Assembly: GCF_035582795.1 (NCBI RefSeq)
Contig: NC_134369.1
Span: 57,040,001 to 57,104,000, forward strand
Reading direction: 5' to 3'
Source of the DNA: Mycteria americana
Taxonomy: Eukaryota > Chordata > Aves > Ciconiiformes > Ciconiidae
DNA: 64,000 nucleotides
Of this stretch, positions 12,976 through 23,959 are shown piece after piece; position 1 is the first letter of the stretch; every line of letters starts with the position of its first letter. Under the pieces are notes generated by a model. That model had not been told where the DNA came from and made no database searches. It saw only the letters and a program-made list of their open reading frames with translations. Made by a program: the position numbers and the translations under genes.

Positions 12976-13046
12976 TCAGCCTAGCCCAGCCCAGCCCGGC
13001 TCGGCTCAGCCCGGCTCGGCTCAGCCCGGCTCAGCCCAGCCCGGCC
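12976..13046. repeat. GC-rich minisatellite
   Basis: Tandem 5-bp-based units alternating CAGCC, CGGCT and CAGCT-like words (CAGCCCGGCT repeated with variants). The repeat is imperfect and short. Confidence 0.8.
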
Positions 13047-15618
13047 TTCCTCCTGCTTTGCAAGTGCATCTGTGCCATCTAGCGCCTGTTCTGCCTCACT
13101 ACCAAAATGTCCCACTTGGAGCAGCCCGCTCTTGTGATAAAGACATTTTGGAAAGTAATTAGTCGGCTAATTGCTAATAACTTTAGCTGGGTAAAGATAT
13201 ACCCGAGATGGAAGACGCACAAACTCTGTTGCATCCATAGGCACACAATCATCGAGTCATTAAACACCAGGGAGAGATGAACACAGGTAAGTTATTCTTT
13301 CTGCCCATCTCTTTTCCTGTTACCGGTGAAAAAGAAGGTGCTGCAGTTTTGCCCTCTGGGAACTACACAATGAAATTCACCTCAGAAGGCATTCAAAACT
13401 CCCTCAATGTCTTTTTAAGTGCTTCAAAGCACTTGGATATTTCCCTCTGAAGAGAAAACACAAAGATGCATTAAAACAGAATTGTTACTCCAGAGGTAAA
13501 ACAAACATGAAGTGCCTTAATATTGTGTTTGCCTTCTCTCTAGTTAATAAGCCCCTACTTAATCACAGCTTTTGTAAGCTTCTATTCAGACAGGTCTGCA
13601 AGAGCAAGGTAGTCTCTGCTTATCAGAGACCACAAAACCCTTACTCTCATATTTGCAGCAAACTTAAGATCTTCAGTACAAGATGCCAAAACTACATGTG
13701 ACCAGAAGAGAGTGAAGGAAAAAAAGCCTCTTTGGTGTTGGTGGTTCCTGCTGTAGCAGAGAATTTTGTAAGAGTCATCTAGATATTTTCATCTAGAAAG
13801 TCACCGTACTCCACACACAGAGGAAGGAAAAAAAACAACAAAACCAAATAACCCCCCAAACCCACCAATTCCAGTTAGCGTGAATTTTACTGTGTTTAAG
13901 ACAGACAGCAGATTCTTGAATTTTTTTCCAAGCCAATGGAAGCAATAGAGCATTTTATCTGACATTGCATCTGTACGGCTTCAGGAGACACGAACAGGCT
14001 TAAGGATTACATATCGTTAAGAGAAAAGTCCTTCCCGATGTTTGCAGAAGATCACTACGCTCTCCAATACTGCTGTCTCCTGCAGTAGACAGGACACTGA
14101 CCTAGGCAGGCCTTTGATCTGGCCAGACAAGCTGTCCTTGAGTGCTGCCTAACGTACGCAGAACAGGATCGTCACTTCCTAAGTAAAACTCCTGGAAACA
14201 GCATTAACATTTTGATGGGAACCTAAAAAGCATATCAAAGCTGCTACATGCAACAGCCTGAAACATCCTTAATGCCAGGTGATGCTTTTAGCATGGCTGA
14301 AAAAGCCACCAGACAGCACAGCCAGGCTGCTGTGTTTAGGGACAGAGCAGCTGAACGCGTCTTTGAGGCGGTGAGTAACGTGCAGCAGAGGTGCTGAAGC
14401 TGAGCACTCCGGCCTGCTGCACCTCCAGGCGATGCTCCAGATTTTTTAGGTGCAGAAATCAGCAAGGCTCCAGGAAACTTTCTTACTCGTACTACAACTG
14501 TGGCCAGTGGAGCACGATGTAGAGCTGAAACAAACCTGACTGTCCCAGAAAAGCCCCTCCTCTCCCTTCTTTTGTCAATGTTTTGGTCAGTCCCAAGTCT
14601 TCCCCCAGTTCTGATCCTCTTGCTTGGCAGAAGCCAGCAGCCACCGGCGCTGAGGCCAGCGCAGACACACAGCTATCGCCAGTGGGAGTGACGGGAGCCA
14701 CCATCAGCACCTTGCTCCGCTCAGCAGCAAGCTATGCCAGCTGTACAGGGGAGGAAATGTGGCAGGTGTCAGCAATATAAACAGCAATTGCATTCACGCT
14801 GGATTAACAGGAAGAAAGGCCAAGCTTAGGGCCTCTCTTAGCTCCCCTTAATGTGCTCCTGTGTGCTTGGGAAAAGGGCCATTGAAGAGGCTCTGTCCAG
14901 AGATGAGATGACAGGCGGGTACAGAAGATTTTGCTTAGAAGAGGAAGACACTGAAGGGAAATGCATCACCTGGACTAGGAATCCCCTAGCTTTAGTGGCT
15001 TAAATTCAAACAAGACTGTCCTAGTGTGAATCTTTTTTTTTTTTAAATCATATTAACAAGAGACACTTTCACAACTTAGATGTTTGCTCCATTATTCACA
15101 ACATGAATTATCAGGAATGTAACTACTATGAGTATTTATCATCTTTTAGGAGCTCTCCTTGTCTTCTCGATCACTGCAATGCAACTCCACCTGGCAAGAG
15201 TTGGTTTGGGTGCAATAGCTGAATAAATAAACATGGGGAAAGCTGCAAATGTAAAAAGAAGAGAAGGATTGATAGGGATTTATATTCATCAATGGTAAGA
15301 ACCAACAAGAGCCAGAGTAACAACTCATGCTCTATTATTGTAATAATGCCTAGAGGAGCAGGGCAAAAATGTGGGGTGGTAACTACAGCCAGTGGTGAGC
15401 AACTTTGAGGTGTAAGATGCTGAAGCAGAACTGAGAGGAGAGCAATGCTCTTCCTTTCATCTTACGGTATTTCATTTCCCTCTTGCAAGGAGCAGGTGGG
15501 ATTCCACAAGGAGAATAACCACTGCTTGTGCAGCAGCATCACTCTGGTTAAGTTTTGTACATGGGATAAAACAGTATCTCCATAAGAGACCGCTGCGTGA
15601 AACTAATGCTGGAGTTAA

Positions 15619-15764
15619 TCACTGTAGCAGCTTATCCCTCAATGTATCGCCCACTGCAATGTGCCATGCACTTCATAATCCAACAGCAAAGTCACTGTAC
15701 CAGCTTATCCCTCAATGTATCCACTGCTGCAATGTGCCGTGCACTTTATAATCCAACAGCAAAG
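15619..15764. repeat. 73-bp direct tandem duplication
   Basis: Copy 1 is 15619-15691 and copy 2 is 15692-15764. Both run from TCACTGTA through CTTATCCCTCAATGTATC to ATCCAACAGCAAAG and differ at several positions. The copies are directly adjacent with no spacer, so this is a simple segment duplication. Confidence 0.85.
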
Positions 15765-17957
15765 AGAATCTGTTCACTTAAAATTCAGTGCTGGCTAGGG
15801 AAAAAAAATGTACTATCAGATTTGCCAGAATGGATAAAGCCAATGGCTAAAGTAGCGAGAAGACCTGTTTACTTTTCACAACAGCAGCAGCCTTTTGAAT
15901 TTCAAGGTTTCCTTTCAGAACCTGAGAAAAGTTTTTGAACGATCATGGCATTTTTGTGCAAGGGGCACACAAGCACAATGCCTGATATTCACCATTCATC
16001 AGATAAAGCCAGAATCTTTTAATGTTTTAATTGGGAAAGATGCCTGTCTATCCCCCAGACACAATGCAGCCTGCTGAACTCCCAGGGTTTTAAAATGACA
16101 AATGATTTGACACCCAAACGGGCTCAGGCTTACGGCACTTGGACAATCTTTTGCTCGATGCTTGTTAAGCAACCAGCACACAGGAGCCTGGTCTGCACCT
16201 GGCAGTTCTGGCTATATTAATAGTATTGGATCACTAACTAATGAGAGCTGTCAGGAATTGGCAAGCACCACTTGTAAAGCTGTCACTCAAATCCAGTTCC
16301 CCCCCCAACACTCCAAGGTATTTAATAAATTTTTCTAAATGAGTGTTTACTTTTCACATTAACTCATCTGAAAAGTTACTCTGATAGCTTAAAAACAAAG
16401 CAGAGAGGCAGAACATGTAGTTCCAGCAATTGCAAGGTCACAGAAAATTTTTTTCTTGAACTCCCTCCTCCCTAACTCCTCCGCTTTGGCCATTTGGTAG
16501 AGCAAAGCACATTTACCAGCCCTGCGTGTACCTGTGCATTAGTCCTCTGTTGGGGAAACGATGCCATATATTCAAGACTCTGACTTGCTTTTCAGAGCCT
16601 ATAAGATGGTCATAAATGTAAGTATGCTAAAGAGCAGGAATGTTTATTTATGGGATTGTTTGCCCAGCAGTGGAACCAGTGTCTCACGGCTGTTTGTTCT
16701 TGCACAGTAACCCAGGTCTGGGAGGCTGTAATTCATCGTGAACTGAATTCTGGTTTCACCCTCTGTATATGAGGAACAGTTTAATTAAAATGCAGGAATA
16801 ACAAAGACAGCTGCCATTGACATACCGTAGATGAACCTTCCTCAGTCAGACCGATGCCTTACAAGAGGCAGTTTTCCCAGTCTGGGTTTTTGGTTTGTCG
16901 TTTGGGGTTTTTTTAAATAATAAGGCATTCCAGTATAATGAAGTATAACGGAAAACGCAAACATTTTCTTCATTGCAAGCAGACAGCTGCCCCTGGCTAT
17001 TGGTAACACCCAGACTTTTGTGTACAGAGAAGTGCTGGGATAAATGATGGTACCCTTTCCTAATAAAACAGTTCCTGATAAATGTTTCTCAATGTTTATT
17101 TTTGTGCTGTCTTTGATCATATTTTAAATAGGAGAAAACAACATGGAATTTCAACTTGATAAAGCTGTCCTCGTTTTTATGCTCCAAATATCAGGCCTTG
17201 AGTCCCTTCTTTTCCTTTTTTTGCCAATGACCCAGTGTCATTTTTGTTGTCCTTGGGTGGGAAATAGGAAGAAGAAAGGTAAGTTAATATCAGGTATCCT
17301 GTTTCGAGGCTTAAAGGAAGGTGCATTTTTTTGGCTGAGATTTAGTTGAGTTTGAACATTGAGATTTTCTTGTTTCTTTTGAAATGTGTGATGACAACAT
17401 TTTTTTCCAGCTCGCATTTATTTATCATCTGGTAAATGTACTCTTCATTTTTTAATGAATGAGACAAACAACTCCTGGGAGGGGGGGAGTGAATGACAGT
17501 ACTTTATTCTTATATAAATATATATAGTTGTATTAGCTAAAAGCTAGGTCACGTTGAGTGCATGTGTATACACATATATAATTGAATGATGTACTAGAAA
17601 ATAGACTTTTGAAAACTTCTGTGATGAAAGGGACATACTTTCCAATCATGTTTATACATGTAGAGATGTGCACGAATAAACTTTTTTCCCAGCTGGAACT
17701 TAGGAGATTTTGAGAATCTAGGAAAATAAAGAAGAAAAACAGTGAGAAATATTTCAGCAAATTTAATTCTCACAATTTTTTTAACTTGCCAAGAAAACCC
17801 CACTGTGACGTCATCCCAGAACTGAGAGGATGGAAATGACCTCACTTGAGCCAGCTTAGAAGTAACACTATAAGAAACAGTTTGAAATGACTGCACCTTA
17901 TACCTTGCAGCTTACAGCACTGTTAATACTGGTGCAGAAATCTAATAGGGTTATATT

Positions 17958-17961
17958 CCTG
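17958..17961. repeat. Target-site duplication, left (CCTG)
   Basis: The four bases CCTG directly before the first LTR of element B are repeated directly after its second LTR (26424-26427). A 4-bp duplication fits integration by a gammaretrovirus-type integrase. Confidence 0.8.
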
Positions 17962-18483
17962 TGTTAGAGAAGAAATTTGATTAACTATGTTCTGCTCTCT
18001 GAATAGCCCCATTTGGCATTAGCAGCTTAGCACTAGTAGCTAAAGTACTTGAAGCCTTAGGCCACAAGAACGGACCAGGAGTAAGCTTTGTGATCAAACT
18101 GACGCTGCTGGCGCAGAACTGGCTGAATCCAGCAGATGCGAGCGGAATGAAGAAGACAAGGACCAAGGAAACACATCCAACAGAATGAGGTAACTGCAGA
18201 AGGCGGCCAGCCCAGCGACAGTGAAAACCAGTAAGAAATCAAGAGACGACCGACCAGAATTAAGTGATTGGACTTGGGGATCGGTTGATGGGTGGTACGG
18301 GTATAACTGAGGGGTGTGATCGGGGGTAGAGGTCCCTCTCCAGAGGCACCCAGCTGGAGCTGCAACCTGAGAACTAGTAAAAGAGGAATTGGAAACCTTC
18401 ATTTGGACTTTACATTAATCAGCGGGATCCAAGGGTCAGACCTTGTTATGGTGTCTATTATGTTATGGCATAAATCCATAACA
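17962..18483 (+). mobile_element. Element B 5' LTR
   Basis: 522 bp, from TGTTAGAG to CATAACA, giving short inverted ends. A weak TATA-like word (TATAAC, 18302) precedes the position where the polyadenylation signal is expected. That signal reads AGTAAA (18376-18381), whereas the 3' LTR has AATAAA at the same place. Confidence 0.92.
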
Positions 18484-18486
18484 GTT

Positions 18487-18504
18487 TGGCGACCCAGATG
18501 GGAC
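18487..18504 (+). promoter_or_regulatory. Primer binding site, tRNA-Arg (CCG-like)
   Basis: TGGCGACCCAGATGGGAC begins three bases after the LTR end. From memory of vertebrate tRNA sequences it is the exact complement of the 3' end of tRNA-Arg(CCG) including CCA. This is where reverse transcription would be primed. Confidence 0.8.
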
Positions 18505-18734
18505 ACTAGGTGACCACCGTCAGAACCTCTCCTCTCAAAATGTCCGATCGGTGCCAACGGGTGAGTTCAACTGAGATCTTTGCCAGTGGGAGGCACCGAA
18601 CCTGGTGAGTCTTAAATTCCCGCTTCAAAATTTTAAATTCTGGTAAAATAGTGCACTAAAGTAGAATTGCATGGGCTGATCAGCATAAAACGCAGAATTT
18701 TAGAACGGGAAATACTTTCAGCATAGAAAAGGGG
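18505..18734 (+). promoter_or_regulatory. Element B leader with splice donor
   Basis: Untranslated leader between the primer site and gag. CCTG|GTGAGT with the GT at 18605-18606 is a consensus splice donor, the expected source of the spliced env message. Packaging signals normally lie here but cannot be recognised by eye. Confidence 0.6.
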
Positions 18735-19844
18735 ATGTCCTTAGCCGAAATACTGGAAAACTGGGGTAAAATCAATGGTACTAAAGGAATAGGGAAAAAG
18801 AGATTAGTAACATTATGGCAAGAGGATTGTCCACTCCTTACACAAGAGGGCAATCCAGCAGAAAGGTGGCCACCGCAGGGAACCTTTGACCAACAGGAGT
18901 TAATTAACCTTCCTGCATCAACATTTGGAGGACAGGTTCCCTGGACACATGGATTATTGGTATGTATGGGATAGTTGGGCATTTTCTAGGCGAAAAGCCT
19001 AGAAAAAGTGGAATAAGTTCCTTTAGAAATACCATGAGTATATCATCTGCTAAAACGCTTGTGGAATCTGCTCCACCCTACGCTCCGCTCTCTGCCTTGG
19101 CTCGTCTATCCCTCCTGCTCTCATCTACTCCTATTTTCCAGACCCCCTTACCACTGATGCCAGTACCGGGGACAGCTGCGCCTGGTCCAGGTGGGGTGCC
19201 CCAGGTAGCCAATACAAGGGTCTACCGACCTTGGCATCCCCAGGATCTGGAGTCAACAGACTCCCAGACTTAGAGAGGACCCAGAGAAAGTGTTAGAAGT
19301 TGTGAAGGGAATACTATGGACATACGACCCTACCTGGGGAGATGTGCAGACGCTCCTTGAAGTCCTATTCACCCCAGACGAAAAGCACACAATTCTTGCT
19401 GCGAACCGTCACTGGGCAGAACAAGGGGGAGATGCAGCTGCCCAGACAGCCTGGCCAGCTGTAGATCCCAGGTGGAATCATAATGTAGATGCAGACTACA
19501 GAGAATTACAATTAGCCAGACAAGGCTTTGAAGAGGCTTTACATTTGGCAGGACAAAAAGCTGCAAATTGGTCTAAAATAAGGGAGTGTCAACAGAAGCC
19601 TGAGGAACACCCCTCGACTTTTCTCTCTAGATTATTTAAACAATTCAGAATGTTTGGAGGAGGAATAGACCCAGAAGCAGAAGCTAATAGACCTCTAATG
19701 GTCTCTACTTTTGTGGATCAAACAGCTCCAAATATTAAAAAAGATTTTTCTAAACATGTCCCCGACTGGCCAGGGAAGTCAATGGACAAGGTAGTGCATT
19801 TGACTACATTTGTATACAGTGGTCGAGATGAGGAAAAGGGTTAA
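18735..19844 (+). pseudogene. Element B gag: matrix, proline-rich linker and capsid remnants
   Basis: Matrix-like frame 18735-18974 begins MSLAEILENWG and contains WPPQGTFD, matching the gammaretroviral matrix pattern (LxLEHWxxV, WPxDGTF). It has Ser rather than Gly after Met, so the usual myristoylation start is absent. A proline-rich frame (18962-19273) follows as in the p12-type linker. The capsid frame 19290-19844 holds the TYDPTWGDVQTLL helix and the major homology-like ECQQKPEEHPSTFLSRL. The three parts lie in different frames or are separated by stops, so no full Gag can be made. Confidence 0.85.
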
Positions 19845-20207
19845 AGAAAAGAGATGTCAGATGAAAGAGAAAGTACATGTGTTTGTGGCTGTGCTGAGGG
19901 AAGGGTTTGGAGAAAGTAGAGGGGGAGGCCAGGGAAGAGCCAGAGGAGGTACATGGAATTAAAGTGAAGGTGATTTCCATCTGGGAGCTAATCACTGTTG
20001 CACTTATTGTGAGAAACAGGGGCATTGGAAACAGGGGCAATTGGCCTCAGGGAATGTCCCATGAGGCCAAGAGGGCCCTGGGGACCCGGATGTGGGAGAC
20101 ATCAGATGAATATCACCGAACAGCAACGATGGGAGGAGGGAGACTCAGACAAATCTCGGGATATATATGGATTTTAGAGTACTAAACTGAATCATAAGGG
20201 TTAAATT
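19845..20207 (+). pseudogene. Element B nucleocapsid remnant, defective zinc knuckle
   Basis: Near 19997-20040 one frame reads CTYCEKQGHWKQGQ. The first three ligands of a C-x2-C-x4-H-x4-C knuckle are present, but the last Cys is Gln. The DNA around it repeats AAACAGGGGCA twice within 30 bases, so a short local duplication probably displaced the fourth ligand. A stop follows shortly after. Confidence 0.7.
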
Positions 20208-20375
20208 GTGGGAAAAATAGAAGACAAGGAAATACCATTCCTAGTGGACACAGGAGCCACTATATTACTTTTGAATTTCAAGCCTAAGAGGCAACTCTCA
20301 ACCAAGAGAGTATTGGTTCAAGGAGTCAGGGGAGAAAAGGAGCAATCACTTAGCCAGCCAACATTGCCAGGATAG
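20208..20375 (+). pseudogene. Element B protease fragment with intact DTGA
   Basis: One frame reads EIPFLVDTGATILLL; the catalytic D-T-G-A codons are 20247-20258. The frame stops at TAG 20373-20375, about half way through a normal retroviral protease of roughly 100-125 residues. The flap is probably represented by VLVQGVRGEKE. The active-site loop is therefore intact but the enzyme is truncated. Confidence 0.8.
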
Positions 20376-20489
20376 GTGGCCAGGGGGTGTGGGGAAGACT
20401 TGTGATCGCAGAAGAATTACCCACGTGTTTCTTGGGATGAGACCTATTACAATCCCTAAATACCCAGATTTGTCTGTCCCCAGAAAGGG

Positions 20490-21460
20490 TAGAACTTATA
20501 GTAGCAGGGGTCTACTACTACTATGTCTCACTGCCGAAAACTTGCTCAAAATTCCTGGGGTTCCACCTGAACTTATTAGTACCTTCAGTATTGTGGAGCT
20601 CCTCCAGAATGGATGTGAGTCTATTGAAATTGGCACGATCAGTCTCCATAAAAACAAAGGGAGGAAAGCCCGTAGCAATCAAGCAGTATCGAATTCCCAG
20701 GGAAGCAGAAAAAAGTATTCCGAAACAAATCGACCAATATCTGAAAAAAGGGGTTTTATGATAATGCAGTTCCCCGTATAATACCCCTATTTTACCTGTA
20801 AGCAAAATAGGTTAGACAAAGAAGGAGATCCAGAAGAGCAGTTTGTACAGGATCTCAGAGCAATAAATCAACATGTGATTGTACCTCATCCGGTGTTCCG
20901 GCCCCATCAACAATATTATGACAAATTCCACCTTGGGCAAAATACTTTATTGTTATAAATTTAACAGCTGCATTTTTTAGTATTCCTATAGCAGAAGACA
21001 GCCAGCACCTGTTTGCATTTACATGAAAGGCCAACAACTAATGTGGACCCACTTGCCCCAAGGGTTCACTGGGTCTCCTATAATATTCTCCCATTTGCTT
21101 AAAGATGACTTGAAATATATTATATTACCTGGAGGTTCTATGCTTGTACAATATGTAGATTTGTTACTTGCCAGTAAGACATGTGAAGATTGCTTGAAAG
21201 ATATTATTTGTCTATGTACTGCTTTAGCAGAAAAAGGTCATTGTGCATCTCTTTCTAAGCTTCAGCTGTGTCAGCAGGAAGGAAAATATTTAGGGTTTGT
21301 ATTAAAAGAAGGACAAAGACTAGTGGACCCAGAATGGGTCCAGGCTAGTGTAGAAATACCTCGACAAGTAACAAAGGAACAATTGCGAGGATTTTTAGGC
21401 GCAGTAGGATACTGCAGACCCTGGATACCGGGGCTACGGGAGTTAAAAGTAAGCTGTTGA
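20490..21460 (+). pseudogene. Element B reverse transcriptase remnant
   Basis: The N-terminal fingers segment appears as KPVAIKQYRIPREAEKSIP (about 20665-20720) and ends at double stops near 20760. The palm motif LPQGFTGSPIIF (about 21050) and the active-site strand QYVDLLLAS follow in a frame open to 21460. The active site should read Y-x-D-D: one Asp codon seems to have been lost by a 3-base in-frame deletion (YVD at 21152-21160). Connection/thumb motifs LGFVLKEGQR and LRGFLGAVGYCRPWIPG are well kept. Confidence 0.88.
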
Positions 21461-22556
21461 CAGAAGCTACCAAGGCAGAGGAAGTGGAGCCTATATGTTG
21501 GAGTCCAGAGAGAGAAAAGGCTTTCCAAGCTATAAAAGGAGTTTTAGTTTCTGCTCCGGCACTGGGATTGCCGGATTACCCCAAACCCTTTGAACTATTT
21601 GAGCATGAGAACAAAGGAGTAGCCAGCAGAGCCCTTACTCAAAAGCTAGGTCCACACCGCCGCCCTGTGGTTTATTACTCAACTCAACTGGATCCTGTAG
21701 CGGCAGGGAATAATTCCTCGGCTGAAGCAATAGCAGCAACAGCGACTATTATAGAAAGAAGCAGACCATTAGTCCTAGGTCACCCGACAACCGTGTAAGT
21801 CCCGCGTGAAGTAGAACTGGTTCTTAAGCAACATGCTACACAAGCATTGTCCCCACAAAGAGCGCGTCGCTAAGAATTAATGACTTTAAATGTGGATAAT
21901 ATTACTTTAAAAAGATGTAACAGTTTGAATCCAGCAACTTTACTGCCTGTTTCCTCCGATGACGAGCCGCATGATGATTGTGCTAAGGTAGTGTTTCACT
22001 CCAGCCACCTACGGGAAGATCTGCAGGATCAGCCTCTAGAGAACTCAGAGCTAACCCTTTTCACCGATGGATCGTCATACTATGTGAATGTAAAATGACA
22101 CACGGGCTATATGCAGTGGTGAGAAACTTAGAGGTACTTGAAGCAGAACCTCTACAACCCTCGATGAGTGCCCAAGGGGCTGAATTAACTGCATTAGCAA
22201 GAGCAGCCTGGTGGGGATGTAATCAGCAGGTAACTATTTCTACTGATTCTAAATACACTTTTGGAGTGTGTCATGCAATGGGTATGCTATGGAAAGAACA
22301 AGGGTTCCTTACCTTGGCGGGAAAGAATATGTCTAATGGAACTGAAATCCAAATGCTGTTGGAAGCTATTAAGCTTCCAAGGGAAAGCACTGTAGTACAC
22401 TGTCCAGCTCATACCAAAGGATTTAACAAAACTGAAAGAAATAATGAATTGGCAGATAAAGCAGCTAAAGCTGCTGCCCACCAACCTATACATGAGTGTA
22501 CTGCCATAATGACTCCCTCTGCTGATGACTGGCCAGAGATCAATAATCCAGCCTAA
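21457..22556 (+). pseudogene. Element B RNase H domain remnant
   Basis: A frame to 21798 covers the connection region (KAFQAIKGVLVSAPALGLPD, PVVYYSTQLDPVA). Then ELTLFTDGSSYY (near 22050-22082) holds the first catalytic Asp of RNase H. The frame of 22095-22556 continues with AQGAELTALARA (Glu) and STDSKYTFG (Asp), ending with the NNELADKAAK helix and its catalytic Asp. All four acidic residues can be seen, but the domain is split by a stop and frame change near 22098. Confidence 0.85.
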
Positions 22557-22561
22557 ATATA

Positions 22562-22621
22562 TTCCCATGGAGCCCATTCTTCAGGAAGAATGTTCTTCAG
22601 GAAGAACGGGCTCCATGGGAA
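22562..22621. repeat. 60-bp near-perfect inverted repeat in pol
   Basis: Left arm 22562-22582 and right arm 22601-22621 are complementary over 21 bp with a single mismatch (22576). The 18-base spacer holds a further small inverted repeat (GAAGAA-TG-TTCTTC), and TTCTTCAGGAAGAA occurs twice in direct orientation. It lies at the RNase H/integrase junction. Confidence 0.9.
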
Positions 22622-23660
22622 AGTTGGGAGGCTGTGAAAGATGAAACTGGAATTTGGACTATTGGGGGAAAACCCGTTTTACCAAGAAAATATTTAATTA
22701 CTTTGTCTAGGTGGTTTCATGATAAAACACATGGAGGGATGACAGCAATTGTTAACCAGATTGAAAAATGCTGGCAGCCCCCGGAATACATATGGCAGTA
22801 AAAAGGATTGTGAGTTCTTGTCCCACATGTTGGAAGTTTTCCGATGCAAAACCCAAACAGGAGGTTGGAGGACAACTATGAGCACACTTCCCATTCCAAA
22901 GACTGCAAACTGATTATGGTGACATGCCTCGTGTGAGCAGATTTAAGCACCTGCTGGTAATCGTGGATCAACTCTCAGGATAGGTAGAAGCTTTTCCCAC
23001 CAGGAAAGCTGATACTGCAGGAGTGGTCAAAGCACTCTTGTGGGAAATCATTCCCAGATACAAAATACATAAAACCAAGGAATCCGATAGGGTTCTCATT
23101 TTTCAGCAGGAATACTAAACAGTATCCATAAAAGTTTAGGAATACAACAACAACTACATGTTTCATATCATCTGCAGTCCTCAGAACAGGTGGAACGAAT
23201 GAACAGGACTCTCAAAAATAAAATTGCTCGAACTTGGAGTCAGGTAGGTTTGAAATGGCCTGAAGTTTTAGGAATAGCGCTATGGGATATTAGCAATACC
23301 TCTCGCCAACCCCTAGGGCTGTGACCAGCAGAAACAGTGTTTGGCAGGCACTCAGCTGTACCTGGGACCTTTGTCCCCACTAGGACCAACCTCTTGGAGA
23401 TGAACGAGTTACCACATTTGTTTTGGGAATACAAAAACATCTACGAGAAAATAGGGCACAAGCCAGATGGTTTCAGCCAGTACCAGCTGGAATGCAAGTA
23501 CATGACATGATATCCAGCCTGGAGATGCAGTAATGCTAGAAGTCCACTCTTGCAAGTTGGACCCTAAATGGGAGGGCTTGTATACTGTGTTATTAACTTC
23601 TTACTTTGCTGTAAAGGTTGCAGAAAAGGACAACTGGATTCACCGCTCTCATGTTAAATG
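22622..23660 (+). pseudogene. Element B integrase remnant
   Basis: The zinc-binding HHCC domain can be read as RWFHDKTHGG followed by SSCPTCWKF. The catalytic core is scattered over frames: LQTDYGDMP (first Asp), then VEAFPTRKADTAGVVKALL, ESDRVLIF (second Asp) and QVERMNRT, whose Glu codon is 23193-23195. Stops occur at several places, for example TAG at the L-S-G-W site near 22981. A C-terminal part (LGIALWDISNTSRQP) follows. The D, D and E residues all survive but cannot be joined in one frame. Confidence 0.85.
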
Positions 23661-23959
23661 ACTGCCCAGAGAATATCAGTTAGATGGACCACCGTTGACC
23701 CTGCAGGACTCCGTCAATCCTACCCTGGAGGTTGAAACTGGGACCGTTTGAGCTTACAAAGGCTGAAGGAAATCCCAGAACCATATCATTTTTGTTTTCC
23801 TTCTAGAGCAACCTGGACCAGGGAGTCACCTGCTGCTTGACAAAGTGGACCATCAGAGACTGTAAATCAAGGACAGTGTCCTGTGGTGGATCCACCACCC
23901 TTATAGAGTGGCAATCACTCCAGGCTCAGTTCCAAAGGGAAAGGTTTGAGATGGCATCA

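Larger units (their letters stand above)
4201..17957. other. Intergenic stretch without recognisable genes
   Basis: I found no exon, RNA gene or clear transposon body in this 13.7-kb region on either strand. The open frames are short, unlike any family I know, and often overlap on opposite strands. It contains the small features listed separately: a perfect hairpin (5045), a CA/TA microsatellite (12761), a GC-rich minisatellite (12976) and a 73-bp tandem duplication (15619). Conserved human synteny would place OTUB2 on this side of DDX24, but nothing here reads as OTUB2. Confidence 0.6.
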
